A model generated the notes under the pieces. The model made no database searches. It was not told the DNA's origin and saw only the letters and a program-made list of their open reading frames with translations. Source: Poseidonibacter lekithochrous (GTDB lineage Bacteria > Campylobacterota > Campylobacteria > Campylobacterales > Arcobacteraceae). From it: a stretch of 64,000 nt of DNA. This document shows, in pieces, positions 38,326 through 47,548 of the stretch. Numbering within the stretch: the stretch's first letter is position 1; each line of letters starts with the position of its first letter. The translations under genes and the position numbers were made by a program. The DNA lies in contig NZ_JAHKQT010000017.1 of assembly GCF_018861145.1 (NCBI RefSeq), positions 280,557 to 344,556 on the forward strand, given 5' to 3'.

Positions 38326-39582
38326 TTATGCTTCGAATTTTTTAAAAATAACAGAACCGTTAGTTCCACCAAATCCAAAGTTATTACTCATAACTGTAGT
38401 TAAGTTTACTTTTCTAGCAGTATTTGGAACATAGTCTAGTCTACATTCAGGATCTTGATTTTCTATATTAATTGTTGGAGGAATGATTCCTTCATTTAAT
38501 GATTTAATAGCAAAAATAGCTTCAATAGCTCCAGCTGCTCCTAAACAATGTCCAATTTGACCTTTTGTTGAAGTAACAGGAGGACAATTTTCTAATCCAT
38601 CAAATGCCGCTTCAATTGCTTTTGATTCATTTACATCACCAACTGGAGTTGATGTTCCATGCGAATTGATATAATCAATTTTAACATTTTCTCCTAAGTG
38701 TGATGTAGCCATCGCAAGTGCAGCATTCATAGCTCTTAATGGACCATCCATTACAGGAGAAGTAATATGATTCGCATCAGCTGATTCACCAAATCCTATA
38801 ATTTCACAATAGATTTTTGCATTTCTTTCAAGTGCTGATTCTAAAGTTTCAACAACTAAAGCTCCTGCACCTTCACCCATTACAAATCCATTTCTATCTA
38901 CATCAAATGGTCTTGAAGCAGTTTTTGGATCATCATTTCTATTTGAAAGTGCTTTCATTGAGGCAAATCCACCCATTCCTGCACCACATATAGCACTTTC
39001 AGCACCAACAACTAAAATTCTATCTGCACCATTTGTAACAATTGTTTTTACTGCATCATTTATTGCATGTGTTGAAGCTGCACAAGCAGTTACGTGAGAT
39101 AAAGAAGGACCTTTTAATCCATGTTCAATTGAAATAAATCCACTTAACATATTTACTAAAGATGATGGAATAAAGAATGGAGAGATTTTTTTAGGACCTC
39201 TTTTATCACATACAACTGAATTTTTTTCAATAGTTGATAATCCACCAATACCAGATGCTGAAATAATTCCAAATCTATTAGAAATACTTTCATCAACTTT
39301 TCCATCTTCACCTACTAATCCACAATCAAACATTGCTTCTTTTGCTGCTTTAATCCCTAGTTGAATAAATCTATCAGCTTTTTTAACTTCTTTTTTGTCC
39401 ATTACAGTTGTAGGATCAAAATCTTTTACTTCTCCTGCAATTTTTACAGGGAAGTCAGTTATATCAAATAATGTGATAGTATCAATTCCACATTCACCAG
39501 CAACTACAGCTTTAAATGAATCTTCAACATTATGTCCTATTGAATTGATAGTTCCTAATCCTGTTATTACTACTCTTTTCAT
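38326..39582 (-). CDS. fabF: 3-oxoacyl-ACP synthase II
   Basis: Elongating condensing enzyme of type II fatty acid synthesis. 418 aa with the Cys-His-His triad: VTACAASTHAIND (Cys about 164), NSHGTSTPVGD and GHCLGAAGAIE. It follows acpP by 122 nt with a hairpin in between. Confidence 0.98.
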   Translation of the reverse strand: MKRVVITGLGTINSIGHNVEDSFKAVVAGECGIDTITLFDITDFPVKIAGEVKDFDPTTVMDKKEVKKADRFIQLGIKAAKEAMFDCGLVGEDGKVDESISNRFGIISASGIGGLSTIEKNSVVCDKRGPKKISPFFIPSSLVNMLSGFISIEHGLKGPSLSHVTACAASTHAINDAVKTIVTNGADRILVVGAESAICGAGMGGFASMKALSNRNDDPKTASRPFDVDRNGFVMGEGAGALVVETLESALERNAKIYCEIIGFGESADANHITSPVMDGPLRAMNAALAMATSHLGENVKIDYINSHGTSTPVGDVNESKAIEAAFDGLENCPPVTSTKGQIGHCLGAAGAIEAIFAIKSLNEGIIPPTINIENQDPECRLDYVPNTARKVNLTTVMSNNFGFGGTNGSVIFKKFEA

Positions 39583-39660
39583 GAAATATACTCCGTCTAA
39601 TTAATTATTTATTCAAATTATTCAATTCTTATATTAAAAAATTCAATAATTAAAATTAAA

Positions 39661-39690
39661 AATAGAATACTAGTCTTCTAGTCTTCTATT
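39661..39690 (-). terminator. Hairpin between acpP and fabF
   Basis: Nested stem AATAGAA/TTCTATT and ACTAG/CTAGT with one mismatch and a 4-nt loop, followed on the minus strand by a T-rich stretch. It begins 15 nt after the acpP stop and probably ends most acpP transcripts, giving more ACP than FabF. Confidence 0.8.
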
Positions 39691-39704
39691 TTTTAGCGTT
39701 AAAA

Positions 39705-39935
39705 TTACGCGTTATTTTCGATGTATTTTAAAGCATCTGCTACCGTTAAAATACCTTCTGCATCTTCATCAGGAATTTCGATATCAAATTTTTCTTCTAA
39801 AGCCATAACTAACTCAACAACGTCAAGTGAATCTGCACCTAAATCTTCAATAAATTTTGAATCTTCTTTTACTTCTGCCGCATCACAATCTAATTGCTCA
39901 ACTACAACTTCTATTACATCTTCTAATAATGCCAT
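39705..39935 (-). CDS. acpP: Acyl carrier protein
   Basis: 76-residue acidic protein; the Ser of [12 protein letters not shown] receives phosphopantetheine. All four helices of a standard ACP are recognisable. Own TATAAT promoter 30 nt upstream and a hairpin just after the stop, so it can be made as a short abundant transcript between fabG and fabF. Confidence 0.98.
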   Translation of the reverse strand: MALLEDVIEVVVEQLDCDAAEVKEDSKFIEDLGADSLDVVELVMALEEKFDIEIPDEDAEGILTVADALKYIENNA

Positions 39936-39965
39936 ATTTAAATCCTTTTATAAAATTGTCAAAGC

Positions 39966-39971
39966 ATTATA
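39966..39971 (-). promoter_or_regulatory. Extended -10 promoter of acpP
   Basis: TGCTATAAT on the minus strand, implying a start near 39959 and a leader of about 24 nt with an AAAGGA ribosome binding site. Confidence 0.65.
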
Positions 39972-39974
39972 GCA

Positions 39975-40013
39975 AAAAAGATTTTAAAAAGTCTTTTAAA
40001 TTATAATCTTTTT
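39975..40013 (-). terminator. Terminator downstream of fabG
   Basis: Arms AAAAAGATT (39975-39983) and AATCTTTTT (40005-40013) with a second stem TTTAAAA/TTTTAAA inside. On the minus strand it ends in a T run just before the acpP promoter. Confidence 0.7.
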
Positions 40014-40030
40014 AAAATACGTAAATTATA

Positions 40031-40774
40031 TTATACGTACAACCCACCATTAACTTTTAAAATTTCACCTGTGATATATGATGAATGATCACTTAAAAGA
40101 AAAGCAACTGCATCAGCAATTTCACTTGGTTGTCCAAATCTTGATAAAGGTATATTCTTTTCATATTCAGCTTTAACTTCATCTTTTAATTCATGAGTCA
40201 TATCAGTTTGAATGAATCCAGGAGTAACTGCATTATATCTAATACCTCTAGCTGCTGCTTCTTTTGCAAAAGCTTTAGTCATAGCATTTACTCCACCTTT
40301 AGATGCAGCATAATTTGTTTGTCCAGGATTTCCCATTTCTCCAACAATTGAAGAAATATTTACGATAGAACCAAATCTTTTTTTACCCATGAATTTTAGT
40401 GATGCTTTACATCCAATAAACGTTGATGTTAAGTTTGCAGAAATAACATCATTAAAGTCTTCAACAGACATTCTTAATGCTAGTTTATCTTTTGTAATTC
40501 CAGCATTATTAACTAAGTAAGATAACTCTCCATCTGCATCTACTATAGTTTTAATTGCAGCTACAAACTCTTCTTCACTTGTAACATCAGCTTTTATTAT
40601 TGCAGCTTTTCCACCAGAGGCTTCAATCTCTTTTTGAATTTCTTCAGCAGCTTGGGCTCCACTTCTATAATTTATCCATACTTTTAATCCATATGATGCT
40701 AATGTTTTAGCAATTTGTGCACCAATTCCTCTACTTGCACCTGTAACTAATACGTTTGAACCTGTAAAATTCAT
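40031..40774 (-). CDS. fabG: 3-oxoacyl-ACP reductase FabG
   Basis: NADPH-dependent short-chain dehydrogenase of fatty acid elongation. 247 aa: nucleotide site VTGASRGIGAQ, NNAGIT, catalytic Ser in NISSIVG and YAASK (Tyr and Lys), and PGFIQTDM. Followed by acpP after a terminator. Confidence 0.98.
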   Translation of the reverse strand: MNFTGSNVLVTGASRGIGAQIAKTLASYGLKVWINYRSGAQAAEEIQKEIEASGGKAAIIKADVTSEEEFVAAIKTIVDADGELSYLVNNAGITKDKLALRMSVEDFNDVISANLTSTFIGCKASLKFMGKKRFGSIVNISSIVGEMGNPGQTNYAASKGGVNAMTKAFAKEAAARGIRYNAVTPGFIQTDMTHELKDEVKAEYEKNIPLSRFGQPSEIADAVAFLLSDHSSYITGEILKVNGGLYV

Positions 40775-40835
40775 TTTTATCCTTTATTAAAATTTAATAG
40801 TTGTAAGATTATTCTTACATAATTGCATATTATAG

Positions 40836-41600
40836 CTATACGCCCCTTTTATTATCCCAAACTCGTATATGTAATCTATCACAATATTTATATCCATTAT
40901 CAATTGCCATTTGAATTACTTTTTCACAATTTTCATTTATACTTTCTGTTGTATCACCTAAAGGCATTAGATATACTTCAACTTTTGGGATATTTTTTAA
41001 AATTGTTTCTATTTCATTTTTTGCTTCATGTACTAAATCTTTATTTATTACAAACTTTAAATAAGAGCTTGAATTATTTGTTAAAATCTTATTTAAAGTT
41101 TCATAATTTACTCTTTTTTTTAGTGATTCAAGTGAATTGCTTAATTTTACACTCATTGAAAAAATGATTTCTTTTTGATATGCTTTTGTAAAATTAAGAT
41201 TTAAAGAGGCATTTGTTTCAATAGTTATTTGATGTCCTTGAGTTATATAGTGTTCAAGAAGTTTTTGGAATTCTACTTTATTCCAATATAATAATGGCTC
41301 ACCACCCGTTATTACAATATCCATTTTATAAACACTTGAGGATTTTGTTGTTAATTTATCAACTTCTTTTACTATTTCTTCATAAGATTTATAGTTTGTC
41401 CATGAGTTTTTAAACTCTTTATCAACTGCATAAAATGAATCGCATCCGCATTTTTTAATTCCACTTGGAGTTTCATACTCAACATTAAAACCCACACAGT
41501 TAAAATTACATTTTCCAAATCTAATAAAAACAGAAGGAGTACCAACTAGTTTTCCTTCACCTTGAATAGTTGGTCCAAATATTTCATTTATTTCAAGCAT
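40836..41600 (-). CDS. queE: 7-carboxy-7-deazaguanine synthase QueE
   Basis: Radical SAM enzyme that forms the 7-deazapurine ring in preQ0/queuosine synthesis. 254 aa. The start EIFGPTIQGEGKLVGTPSVF and ITGGEPLLYW are QueE hallmarks. The cluster motif is unusual: C31, C35, C51 and C53 followed by Asp, instead of CX3CX2C; position 38 is Phe where the third Cys is expected. The family is known for non-standard motifs (CX14CX2C in Burkholderia). It overlaps queD by 8 nt, and the neighbours queD and queC confirm the pathway. Confidence 0.93.
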   Translation of the reverse strand: MLEINEIFGPTIQGEGKLVGTPSVFIRFGKCNFNCVGFNVEYETPSGIKKCGCDSFYAVDKEFKNSWTNYKSYEEIVKEVDKLTTKSSSVYKMDIVITGGEPLLYWNKVEFQKLLEHYITQGHQITIETNASLNLNFTKAYQKEIIFSMSVKLSNSLESLKKRVNYETLNKILTNNSSSYLKFVINKDLVHEAKNEIETILKNIPKVEVYLMPLGDTTESINENCEKVIQMAIDNGYKYCDRLHIRVWDNKRGV

Positions 41601-42126
41601 AAAAAGTGCTCTTACTTTTAGGTGTTTCTAAAAATTCTATATGAGAAACTTTTACATTTAATTTACTCATTTTATTTTGAACGATTTTTAAAAACCATGC
41701 AGATAAATTTTCACTTGTAGGAATAAAATCTACTATTATATAACCTTCATAAAGCTCTTTTAAATGTATTGCTTCATTTGCAAATTTATTTAAATCAATA
41801 ATTGAATAACCTTCTTCAAAATGGATTAACTCATCTTTTTGTACATTTGGAATTAGAGTTTGAAATAAAGGGTCGTTTATATCTAAAATAAATTTATGAT
41901 CAAGTACATCATCTATAAAAGCTTTAAACCAATTTAGATGTTTAAAATCTGTAACCATTCCATCTTTTAATTCTTCTGCTTCTAGATAAACTAATATTTT
42001 GCCTTGATGACCATGTAAGTGTCTACATTTTAAACATGAATCTAGTGAAAACTCAGGATTTAAAGTTTGTGACCAAACTCTATGTCCATAACAAAAATCG
42101 AATTCTTTTGATATTTTCCAATGCAT
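41593..42126 (-). CDS. queD: 6-carboxytetrahydropterin synthase QueD
   Basis: Converts dihydroneopterin triphosphate to 6-carboxytetrahydropterin. 177 aa, longer than the typical 120-130 because of an insertion of about 40 residues after DHKFILDINDPLF. Zinc site: His in CYGHRVW plus HLHGHQG; catalytic Cys in DSCLKCRHLHGH; late TSENLSAWF Glu. 1-nt overlap with queC. Confidence 0.95.
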   Translation of the reverse strand: MHWKISKEFDFCYGHRVWSQTLNPEFSLDSCLKCRHLHGHQGKILVYLEAEELKDGMVTDFKHLNWFKAFIDDVLDHKFILDINDPLFQTLIPNVQKDELIHFEEGYSIIDLNKFANEAIHLKELYEGYIIVDFIPTSENLSAWFLKIVQNKMSKLNVKVSHIEFLETPKSKSTFYA

Positions 42127-42809
42127 TATTGTACTCTATAAGGAATGGGATCTTTAATATTAGCAAGCCTAAATCCATTTAATCTAAGTCTACATGAATC
42201 ACAAACACCACAAGCAAAGTCACTTTCTTTATAACATGACCATGTATGTTCTAAGGGAACATTTAACTCTTTTGCATATTGAACAATTTCTTGTTTACTT
42301 AAATGTACTAAGGGTGTAATAATTTCAATATTTGTAGTCTCTTTTGTTCCTTGATTAATTGCTTTTGTAATATCGTCTATAAACTCGTCCGTACAATCAG
42401 GATATCCAGAACTATCTTCCTGAACAACACCTATATACATAGCTTGTGCTTCTTCTTTTTCCGCAATTGCTGCAGTAATTGAGAGAAAAATACCATTTCT
42501 AAAAGGTACATAAGTAACTGGCACTCCACTTTCAACTCCATTTACAGGAATATCTATACTATCATCTGTTAATGCAGATGCCCCAATTTGCGTAAAAAAT
42601 GGAATATCAATTTCATATTTATTTGTTATTTCTAAGTCATTACAGATATCTCTAAATGCTTTTAATTCTCTTTGTTCTGTTCTTTGTCCATAATTAAAAT
42701 GAACAGCTATTATTTCATAACCATCTTTCTTTGCAATATATGAAGATAAAGTAGAGTCCATCCCTCCACTTAAAATACATATTGCTTTTTTAGTTGATTT
42801 TTTACTCAT
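42126..42809 (-). CDS. queC: 7-cyano-7-deazaguanine synthase QueC
   Basis: ATP-dependent step from carboxydeazaguanine to preQ0. 227 aa; PP-loop LSGGMDSTLSSYIA at the N-terminus and a zinc site C-x8-CGVCDSC near the C-terminus (TWSCYKESDFACGVCDSC). Overlaps moeA by 8 nt. queF, tgt and folE are not in the window. Confidence 0.97.
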   Translation of the reverse strand: MSKKSTKKAICILSGGMDSTLSSYIAKKDGYEIIAVHFNYGQRTEQRELKAFRDICNDLEITNKYEIDIPFFTQIGASALTDDSIDIPVNGVESGVPVTYVPFRNGIFLSITAAIAEKEEAQAMYIGVVQEDSSGYPDCTDEFIDDITKAINQGTKETTNIEIITPLVHLSKQEIVQYAKELNVPLEHTWSCYKESDFACGVCDSCRLRLNGFRLANIKDPIPYRVQ

Positions 42810-44025
42810 TGCTTAAAAAGTCCTTTTTTTCTTTACTAAAGAATTTCCAATTTATTGGTAATATTTTTACTTTTGAATTTTTTTCTAATAGGGATACATT
42901 TTCATCTAAAACAATTAAAGAATTACACTCTGCTAAAATTGAAACCATCCCAGGTGATCTTTTCTTTGATACAGAAAAACAAACTCCATCAAATGTTCCA
43001 GGAATTATAGTAATTCTTCCTTTTCTTGTTTTAAATTCTTCTTTAATTTTTGCTTCAATATAAGCTGGATTTATTTCATTTGATCCTAGTAGTTTTTGAA
43101 TTAGTATTTTCCCAAATATTTCAAAAATTAAAGCAGATGCAAGAGGGTTTCCTGGAAGATTTAAAATATATGTATTATTTATTTGTCCAAATATTGTAGG
43201 CTTACCAGGTTTTATCATTATTCCATCAATTAAAATTTTTAAATCTAAGTCATTAAAAGCATCCCTTGTAAAATCAGCATCTCCAACTGATACTCCTCCT
43301 GAAGTTATAATTAAATCTGCATCTAAAGAATTTAAAACTAATCTTTTAATATCTTCAATTGTATCTTTTGCTTGTCCAATAAATGTCACATCACAACCTA
43401 ACTCTTTAGCACGTGCTATTAAAGTTGGAGTATTTGAATTATATATTTGATGATCTTCTATTCTTTCATAATGAAGTTTTAATTCCTCACCACTTGAAAA
43501 TACCACAATTTTTGGTTTTTTATAAACTTTTATATGTGAAATTCCCTGACTTGCAAGTAGGGTGATTTTTGCAAAATTTAATTCATCTCCAATATCAATA
43601 AGTTTTTCGCCAGTTTTTATATCTTCACCAATAAATCTTATATGTTGAAATTCTTTTACATTTTCTAATATTTTTATATTTTTATCATTTATAGTTTGTA
43701 TATCTTCTTTAGGAATAATTGCAGTTGTGTTTTTAGGAACTCTAGCACCTGTCATTATTTTAATACAAGTGTTTTCTTTTAAAACTGTATGATTATTGTC
43801 CCCTGCAAAAATAGTATCAATTATTTCTAATTCTTTATTTTTGTCATTATATATAATTGCATAACCATCCATTGCAGAATTGTCAAATTTTGGTAATGAA
43901 CTTGTTGCTATTACTTCTTGGGCACAAATTCTATTTTGAGCATCTTCAATCGCGATAATTTCGAATTTTAATAAAGGTTTGATATTTGAAATAATATCTA
44001 TTGCAGTTTCTACACTAATAGCCAT
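42802..44025 (-). CDS. moeA: Molybdopterin molybdenumtransferase MoeA
   Basis: Inserts molybdate into adenylylated molybdopterin. 407 aa: N-terminal domain with LPKFDNSAMDGYAI, MTGARVPKNT, central ITSGGVSVGDADF and LPGNPLAS, then the C-terminal beta-barrel domain IV. Lead gene of moeA-queC-queD-queE, all overlapping; moa genes are elsewhere. Confidence 0.97.
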   Translation of the reverse strand: MAISVETAIDIISNIKPLLKFEIIAIEDAQNRICAQEVIATSSLPKFDNSAMDGYAIIYNDKNKELEIIDTIFAGDNNHTVLKENTCIKIMTGARVPKNTTAIIPKEDIQTINDKNIKILENVKEFQHIRFIGEDIKTGEKLIDIGDELNFAKITLLASQGISHIKVYKKPKIVVFSSGEELKLHYERIEDHQIYNSNTPTLIARAKELGCDVTFIGQAKDTIEDIKRLVLNSLDADLIITSGGVSVGDADFTRDAFNDLDLKILIDGIMIKPGKPTIFGQINNTYILNLPGNPLASALIFEIFGKILIQKLLGSNEINPAYIEAKIKEEFKTRKGRITIIPGTFDGVCFSVSKKRSPGMVSILAECNSLIVLDENVSLLEKNSKVKILPINWKFFSKEKKDFLSNE

Positions 44026-44071
44026 TTTATTCCTTTGTTTGATTTAAGATAAAAACTTATGACAAGTTAGA

Positions 44072-44077
44072 TATAAT
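44072..44077 (+). promoter_or_regulatory. -10 element for the 44110 gene
   Basis: TATAAT after TTAGA on the plus strand, 33 nt before the ATG, in the gap that separates it from divergent moeA. Confidence 0.5.
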
Positions 44078-44109
44078 AGCGAAAATTTTTAAAAGTGAGA
44101 TAAACAATA

Positions 44110-44514
44110 ATGGAATTAATGCAAAGCGCAATTGATACACACGTCTATGCAATATATTTTTTCTTAGCAATTATGCTATTTAATTTATATTCAGTACTAA
44201 CACAAAAAGAGTTCATAAGATTGGCAAAAAGATTAAGAGCAATGACTCCTTTATATCATGTAACTAATGCAATAGTAATTTACACAGGATCAATAGTTGC
44301 TTTTTATGCTCATGCAATGAGTATTACAATCTTTTTAATGATACCTGCTTCAATCTTTTTATTAGTAATTGAAATTAAAAGATATAAGAAAATGAGAGTT
44401 ATTAAGTTTGAACAAGTTGAACTTCAAGAAGAGTTTTACAAATATGCAAGAAAGATTTATACAATAGAAATTTCTGTTATAGTTGTAATTTATATTATAA
44501 GTAAAATATTTTAA
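44110..44514 (+). CDS. Small integral membrane protein, function unknown
   Basis: 134 aa with four hydrophobic segments (about 12-29, 52-70, 73-90, 115-133) joined by short basic loops such as KRLRAMTPLYHV and IKRYKKMRVIK. No motif recognised. Histidines at 11 and 50 and two more near 67 lie at membrane borders, which could suit a heme or metal site but this is only a remark. The stop overlaps the rsmE start by 1 nt. Confidence 0.8.
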   Translation: MELMQSAIDTHVYAIYFFLAIMLFNLYSVLTQKEFIRLAKRLRAMTPLYHVTNAIVIYTGSIVAFYAHAMSITIFLMIPASIFLLVIEIKRYKKMRVIKFEQVELQEEFYKYARKIYTIEISVIVVIYIISKIF

Positions 44515-45185
44515 TGCAATTTACATACGATATTAATTGTGGGTCTTCAAGCTTAGAAATAAGTGAAGATACATATAAATATTTAATAAAAGCAAGACGT
44601 CATAAAATTGATGATAAAATTTATTTTAGAAATTTAAAAGATAATTCTATATATTTATATAAACTTATTTCTATTTCTAGAAGATCTGCACTTTTATCAT
44701 TAATTTCTAGTGAAGAAAAAGAAGTTGAAAATAAAAACGATTTACATTTGGGCTGGTGTTTGGTTGATCCAAAAACAGTAGAAAAATACTTAGCTTCATT
44801 AAATGAACTAGGTGTTAGAAAAATAACATTTATTTTATGTGAATATTCTCAAAAGAATTTTAAATTAAATATTGAAAAATTAGAAAAAATACTTATTAAT
44901 TCTTCATCTCAATGTGGAAGATCTAGTATTATTAAACTTGAAACATCTGATAGTTTAGAGCAGTTTGTAAAACAGAATGAAGATACATATTTTTTAGATT
45001 TTTGTGAAACTTCAATAGACGATAAAAAAAGTGATATTAAAACATTAGTTATTGGATGTGAGGGTGGTTTTTCAAGTGATGAAAGATTTACTTTTAATAA
45101 AGATAATATAGTTGGATTTAATTCATCTTTAATCTTACGAAGTGAAACTGCAATCTTAAGTGCAAGTTCTAAAATACTTATTTAG
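44514..45185 (+). CDS. rsmE: 16S rRNA (uracil-1498-N3)-methyltransferase RsmE
   Basis: SPOUT methyltransferase. 223 aa. The N-terminal PUA-like domain has YLIKARRHKIDDKIYF; the knot region is VIGCEGGFSSDER and LILRSETAILSAS, the SAM-binding signature of RsmE. Coupled to the preceding membrane protein gene. Confidence 0.95.
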   Translation: MQFTYDINCGSSSLEISEDTYKYLIKARRHKIDDKIYFRNLKDNSIYLYKLISISRRSALLSLISSEEKEVENKNDLHLGWCLVDPKTVEKYLASLNELGVRKITFILCEYSQKNFKLNIEKLEKILINSSSQCGRSSIIKLETSDSLEQFVKQNEDTYFLDFCETSIDDKKSDIKTLVIGCEGGFSSDERFTFNKDNIVGFNSSLILRSETAILSASSKILI

Positions 45186-45203
45186 TATAAATTTTTAAGA
45201 GTA

Positions 45204-45239
45204 AAAAAAAGCTTAGAAATTAATTTCTAAGCTTTTTTT
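45204..45239. terminator. Bidirectional terminator between rsmE and petC
   Basis: 36-bp perfect palindrome: seven A, GCTTAGAAATTA, its complement and seven T. Serves the convergent genes rsmE (+) and petC (-). Confidence 0.95.
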
Positions 45240-45259
45240 ATGTCTTATAAAAAGAAGTT

Positions 45260-46288
45260 CTAGTGAACTTCTCTCCATTTAGAACCTTTCCAAAGGAAAG
45301 CAAATATAGCAAAGATAACCATATAAATTAAGAACTTAGGTCCTAATTCTTCTCTTTGTGCTTTACTTGTATCTCCAACTTCTTCAAGATAAGTAACAAC
45401 TTGAGCTTGAGATTCTTCTGTTAAACCAACTCTAGGCATTGCTGTACCTTCAAGATGTTTTTGAGGATTATTAATAAATGTTTCTAAGTATTCATGACCT
45501 CTTGATTTAATATATTGAGATAAGTCAGGTGGTAATTTACCCATGTAATCTTTAATATTATCATTAGGTGTAAATGCTGCCATTGTCCCTTTTTTCATAT
45601 CTGCATATTTAATAGAGTGACATCTTTGACAAGCGTCTGTAAATACTTCTTTATTTGACATTTCTTTTGGAGCAATAGATTGTAAATATGCTACCATATC
45701 TGCAATTTCTTGTGGTTGCATCCAAGAGTAACCTGGCATTGGATGAGCACGTCCATCTACAAATTTATGTGATACATCTGAAGCTTTTGCAGGATCATTA
45801 ATAAATGCAGATAAATATTCTTTAGAATATAACTTACCAGCAGATCCTAAATCAGGAGGTGTTACACCATAAGCTGCTGCAGCACTCGCATGATCCATAA
45901 CTTCAGGGAATCCCTTAGATTTAATAGAGTGACAAGCCGTACAGTTAGCAGTTACAAGAGCTTCTCCAGCTACTGCATTTCCTTTTGCATCAATTGATGG
46001 TTGAATTGAAGCCCAAAAATCATTTTTTGTTTTCTCTACAGCTTTAACTTCTTCTAAAGCTACAGTTGCAGAATGGATTTTTTTAGCATCTTTGTTTTTA
46101 TTTGCTTCATCTAAAGCAGCACTTGCTTCTTTAACTGATTTTTCAGATGATTCTTTATCTGCTTTCGCAAAATTATAATCAGCAGGATGAACATGTGGAT
46201 GCATTTGAGAGTGAGCAAATGGCTCAACTCCCCAGTATGTAATAAGCGTTAAAGCTACTACTACTGCTAGTATTTTTAATTCTCTCAT
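45260..46288 (-). CDS. petC: Ubiquinol/menaquinol-cytochrome c reductase, diheme cytochrome c subunit
   Basis: Electron output subunit of the bc1 complex. 342 aa: N-terminal anchor (about 5-22), a Lys/Glu/Ala-rich probable coiled coil (about 36-95), heme motif CTACH at 116-120 and second CQRCH at 220-224, MPGYSW and AMPRVG methionine ligands, and a C-terminal membrane anchor (about 317-336). Diheme c1 subunits are normal in Campylobacterota. It overlaps petB by 1 nt. Confidence 0.95.
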   Translation of the reverse strand: MRELKILAVVVALTLITYWGVEPFAHSQMHPHVHPADYNFAKADKESSEKSVKEASAALDEANKNKDAKKIHSATVALEEVKAVEKTKNDFWASIQPSIDAKGNAVAGEALVTANCTACHSIKSKGFPEVMDHASAAAAYGVTPPDLGSAGKLYSKEYLSAFINDPAKASDVSHKFVDGRAHPMPGYSWMQPQEIADMVAYLQSIAPKEMSNKEVFTDACQRCHSIKYADMKKGTMAAFTPNDNIKDYMGKLPPDLSQYIKSRGHEYLETFINNPQKHLEGTAMPRVGLTEESQAQVVTYLEEVGDTSKAQREELGPKFLIYMVIFAIFAFLWKGSKWREVH

Positions 46289-47538
46289 TATAATGATCCC
46301 CTTCTCTTAGCGTCTATTTTTGTTACAATAGGTAAAACTAGGAACAGTACGATAAATGCTACTGCTGCAAAGAATCCAACCCATGCATTTGTACCAGTTG
46401 GTGGTAATTTACCATATACAGTAAGTACAATTAAATCGGCCATTAATACCCAGAACCAGATAAAGAATAATGGTCTTTTATGTGCAGGTAAAATAGCAGG
46501 ATCTCTATCTAACCAAGGTAATACAAGGAAAATACCATTTGCGAATGCAAATGCAATTAATCCAATATCAAAGGCTTTAAAACCAGCTATATCAAAGAAG
46601 AAACCTCTTAATACTTCATATGACCATAAGAAATACCACTCAGGATAAATGTGAGCTGGTGTTACCATACTGTCAGCTGGATCAAAGTTAACTGGATCCA
46701 TTGCAAAGTTATAGTGGAAGAATACTAAATAGAAGTAGAAGATTAAGAAAATACCTAATACAGCTAAATCTTTAGAAATAAATACAGGCCAGAAAGGAAT
46801 AACTTTTGACTCTTTTTTATTTCCAGCTAAATATTTTTCAGCTTCTTCATCAAAATCAAACTCTTCAGATGACTGATTATTAACATGGGGAATTCTTAAC
46901 GTATAGAAGTGTAATGCAATAATACCCATAATTGTAACAGGTAATAAGAATACATGTAACATAAAGAATCTAGTTAAAGTTGCATCTGCAACGTTAAAGT
47001 CACCTCTAATCCATACAACTAAAGCATCACCAATTACAGGAACTCCACCAAATAAGTTAGTAATAACCATAGCAGCCCAGTAAGACATTTGTCCCCATGG
47101 TAACATATATCCAGAGAATCCAGCAGCAGAGAATGTCATAAATAATAACATACCTGAAATCCAAATCATTTCTCTACCTTGTTTGTAAGAACCATAGTAA
47201 ATTCCTGTAAACATGTGAATATAAATAACTAAGAATACAACAGAAGCTGCAACACCATGCATATGTCTAAATAACCAACCAAATGCAACTTCTTGCATAA
47301 TTGTGTAGTTAACTGAATCAAATGCTAAATTAATATCTGGTTTATAGTACATCATTAAGAAAATACCAGAGATGATTAAGATTGTAAAAGTAGTAGCTAA
47401 TAATACACCCATAGCCCATAAGAAGTTAATATCCTTTGGAATCCAGTATTCAGTCATCATAACTTTGTTAAAAGTTGTAGTATTTAACCTTTGGTCTAAC
47501 CATTCACCAACAGAGTTAGCTTTTTCGAATTTTGCCAT
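46288..47538 (-). CDS. petB: bc1 complex cytochrome b
   Basis: Quinol-oxidising membrane subunit with two b hemes. 416 aa, eight or nine membrane segments. Heme histidines in FRHMHGVAASVVF (helix B) and LHVFLLPVTIMGIIALHFYTLR (helix D), and the quinone-site PEWY in IYPEWYFLWSYEVLRGFF. One fused cytochrome b, not the split b6/IV form. Between petA and petC. Confidence 0.97.
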   Translation of the reverse strand: MAKFEKANSVGEWLDQRLNTTTFNKVMMTEYWIPKDINFLWAMGVLLATTFTILIISGIFLMMYYKPDINLAFDSVNYTIMQEVAFGWLFRHMHGVAASVVFLVIYIHMFTGIYYGSYKQGREMIWISGMLLFMTFSAAGFSGYMLPWGQMSYWAAMVITNLFGGVPVIGDALVVWIRGDFNVADATLTRFFMLHVFLLPVTIMGIIALHFYTLRIPHVNNQSSEEFDFDEEAEKYLAGNKKESKVIPFWPVFISKDLAVLGIFLIFYFYLVFFHYNFAMDPVNFDPADSMVTPAHIYPEWYFLWSYEVLRGFFFDIAGFKAFDIGLIAFAFANGIFLVLPWLDRDPAILPAHKRPLFFIWFWVLMADLIVLTVYGKLPPTGTNAWVGFFAAVAFIVLFLVLPIVTKIDAKRRGSL

Positions 47539-47548
47539 TGCTTACTCC

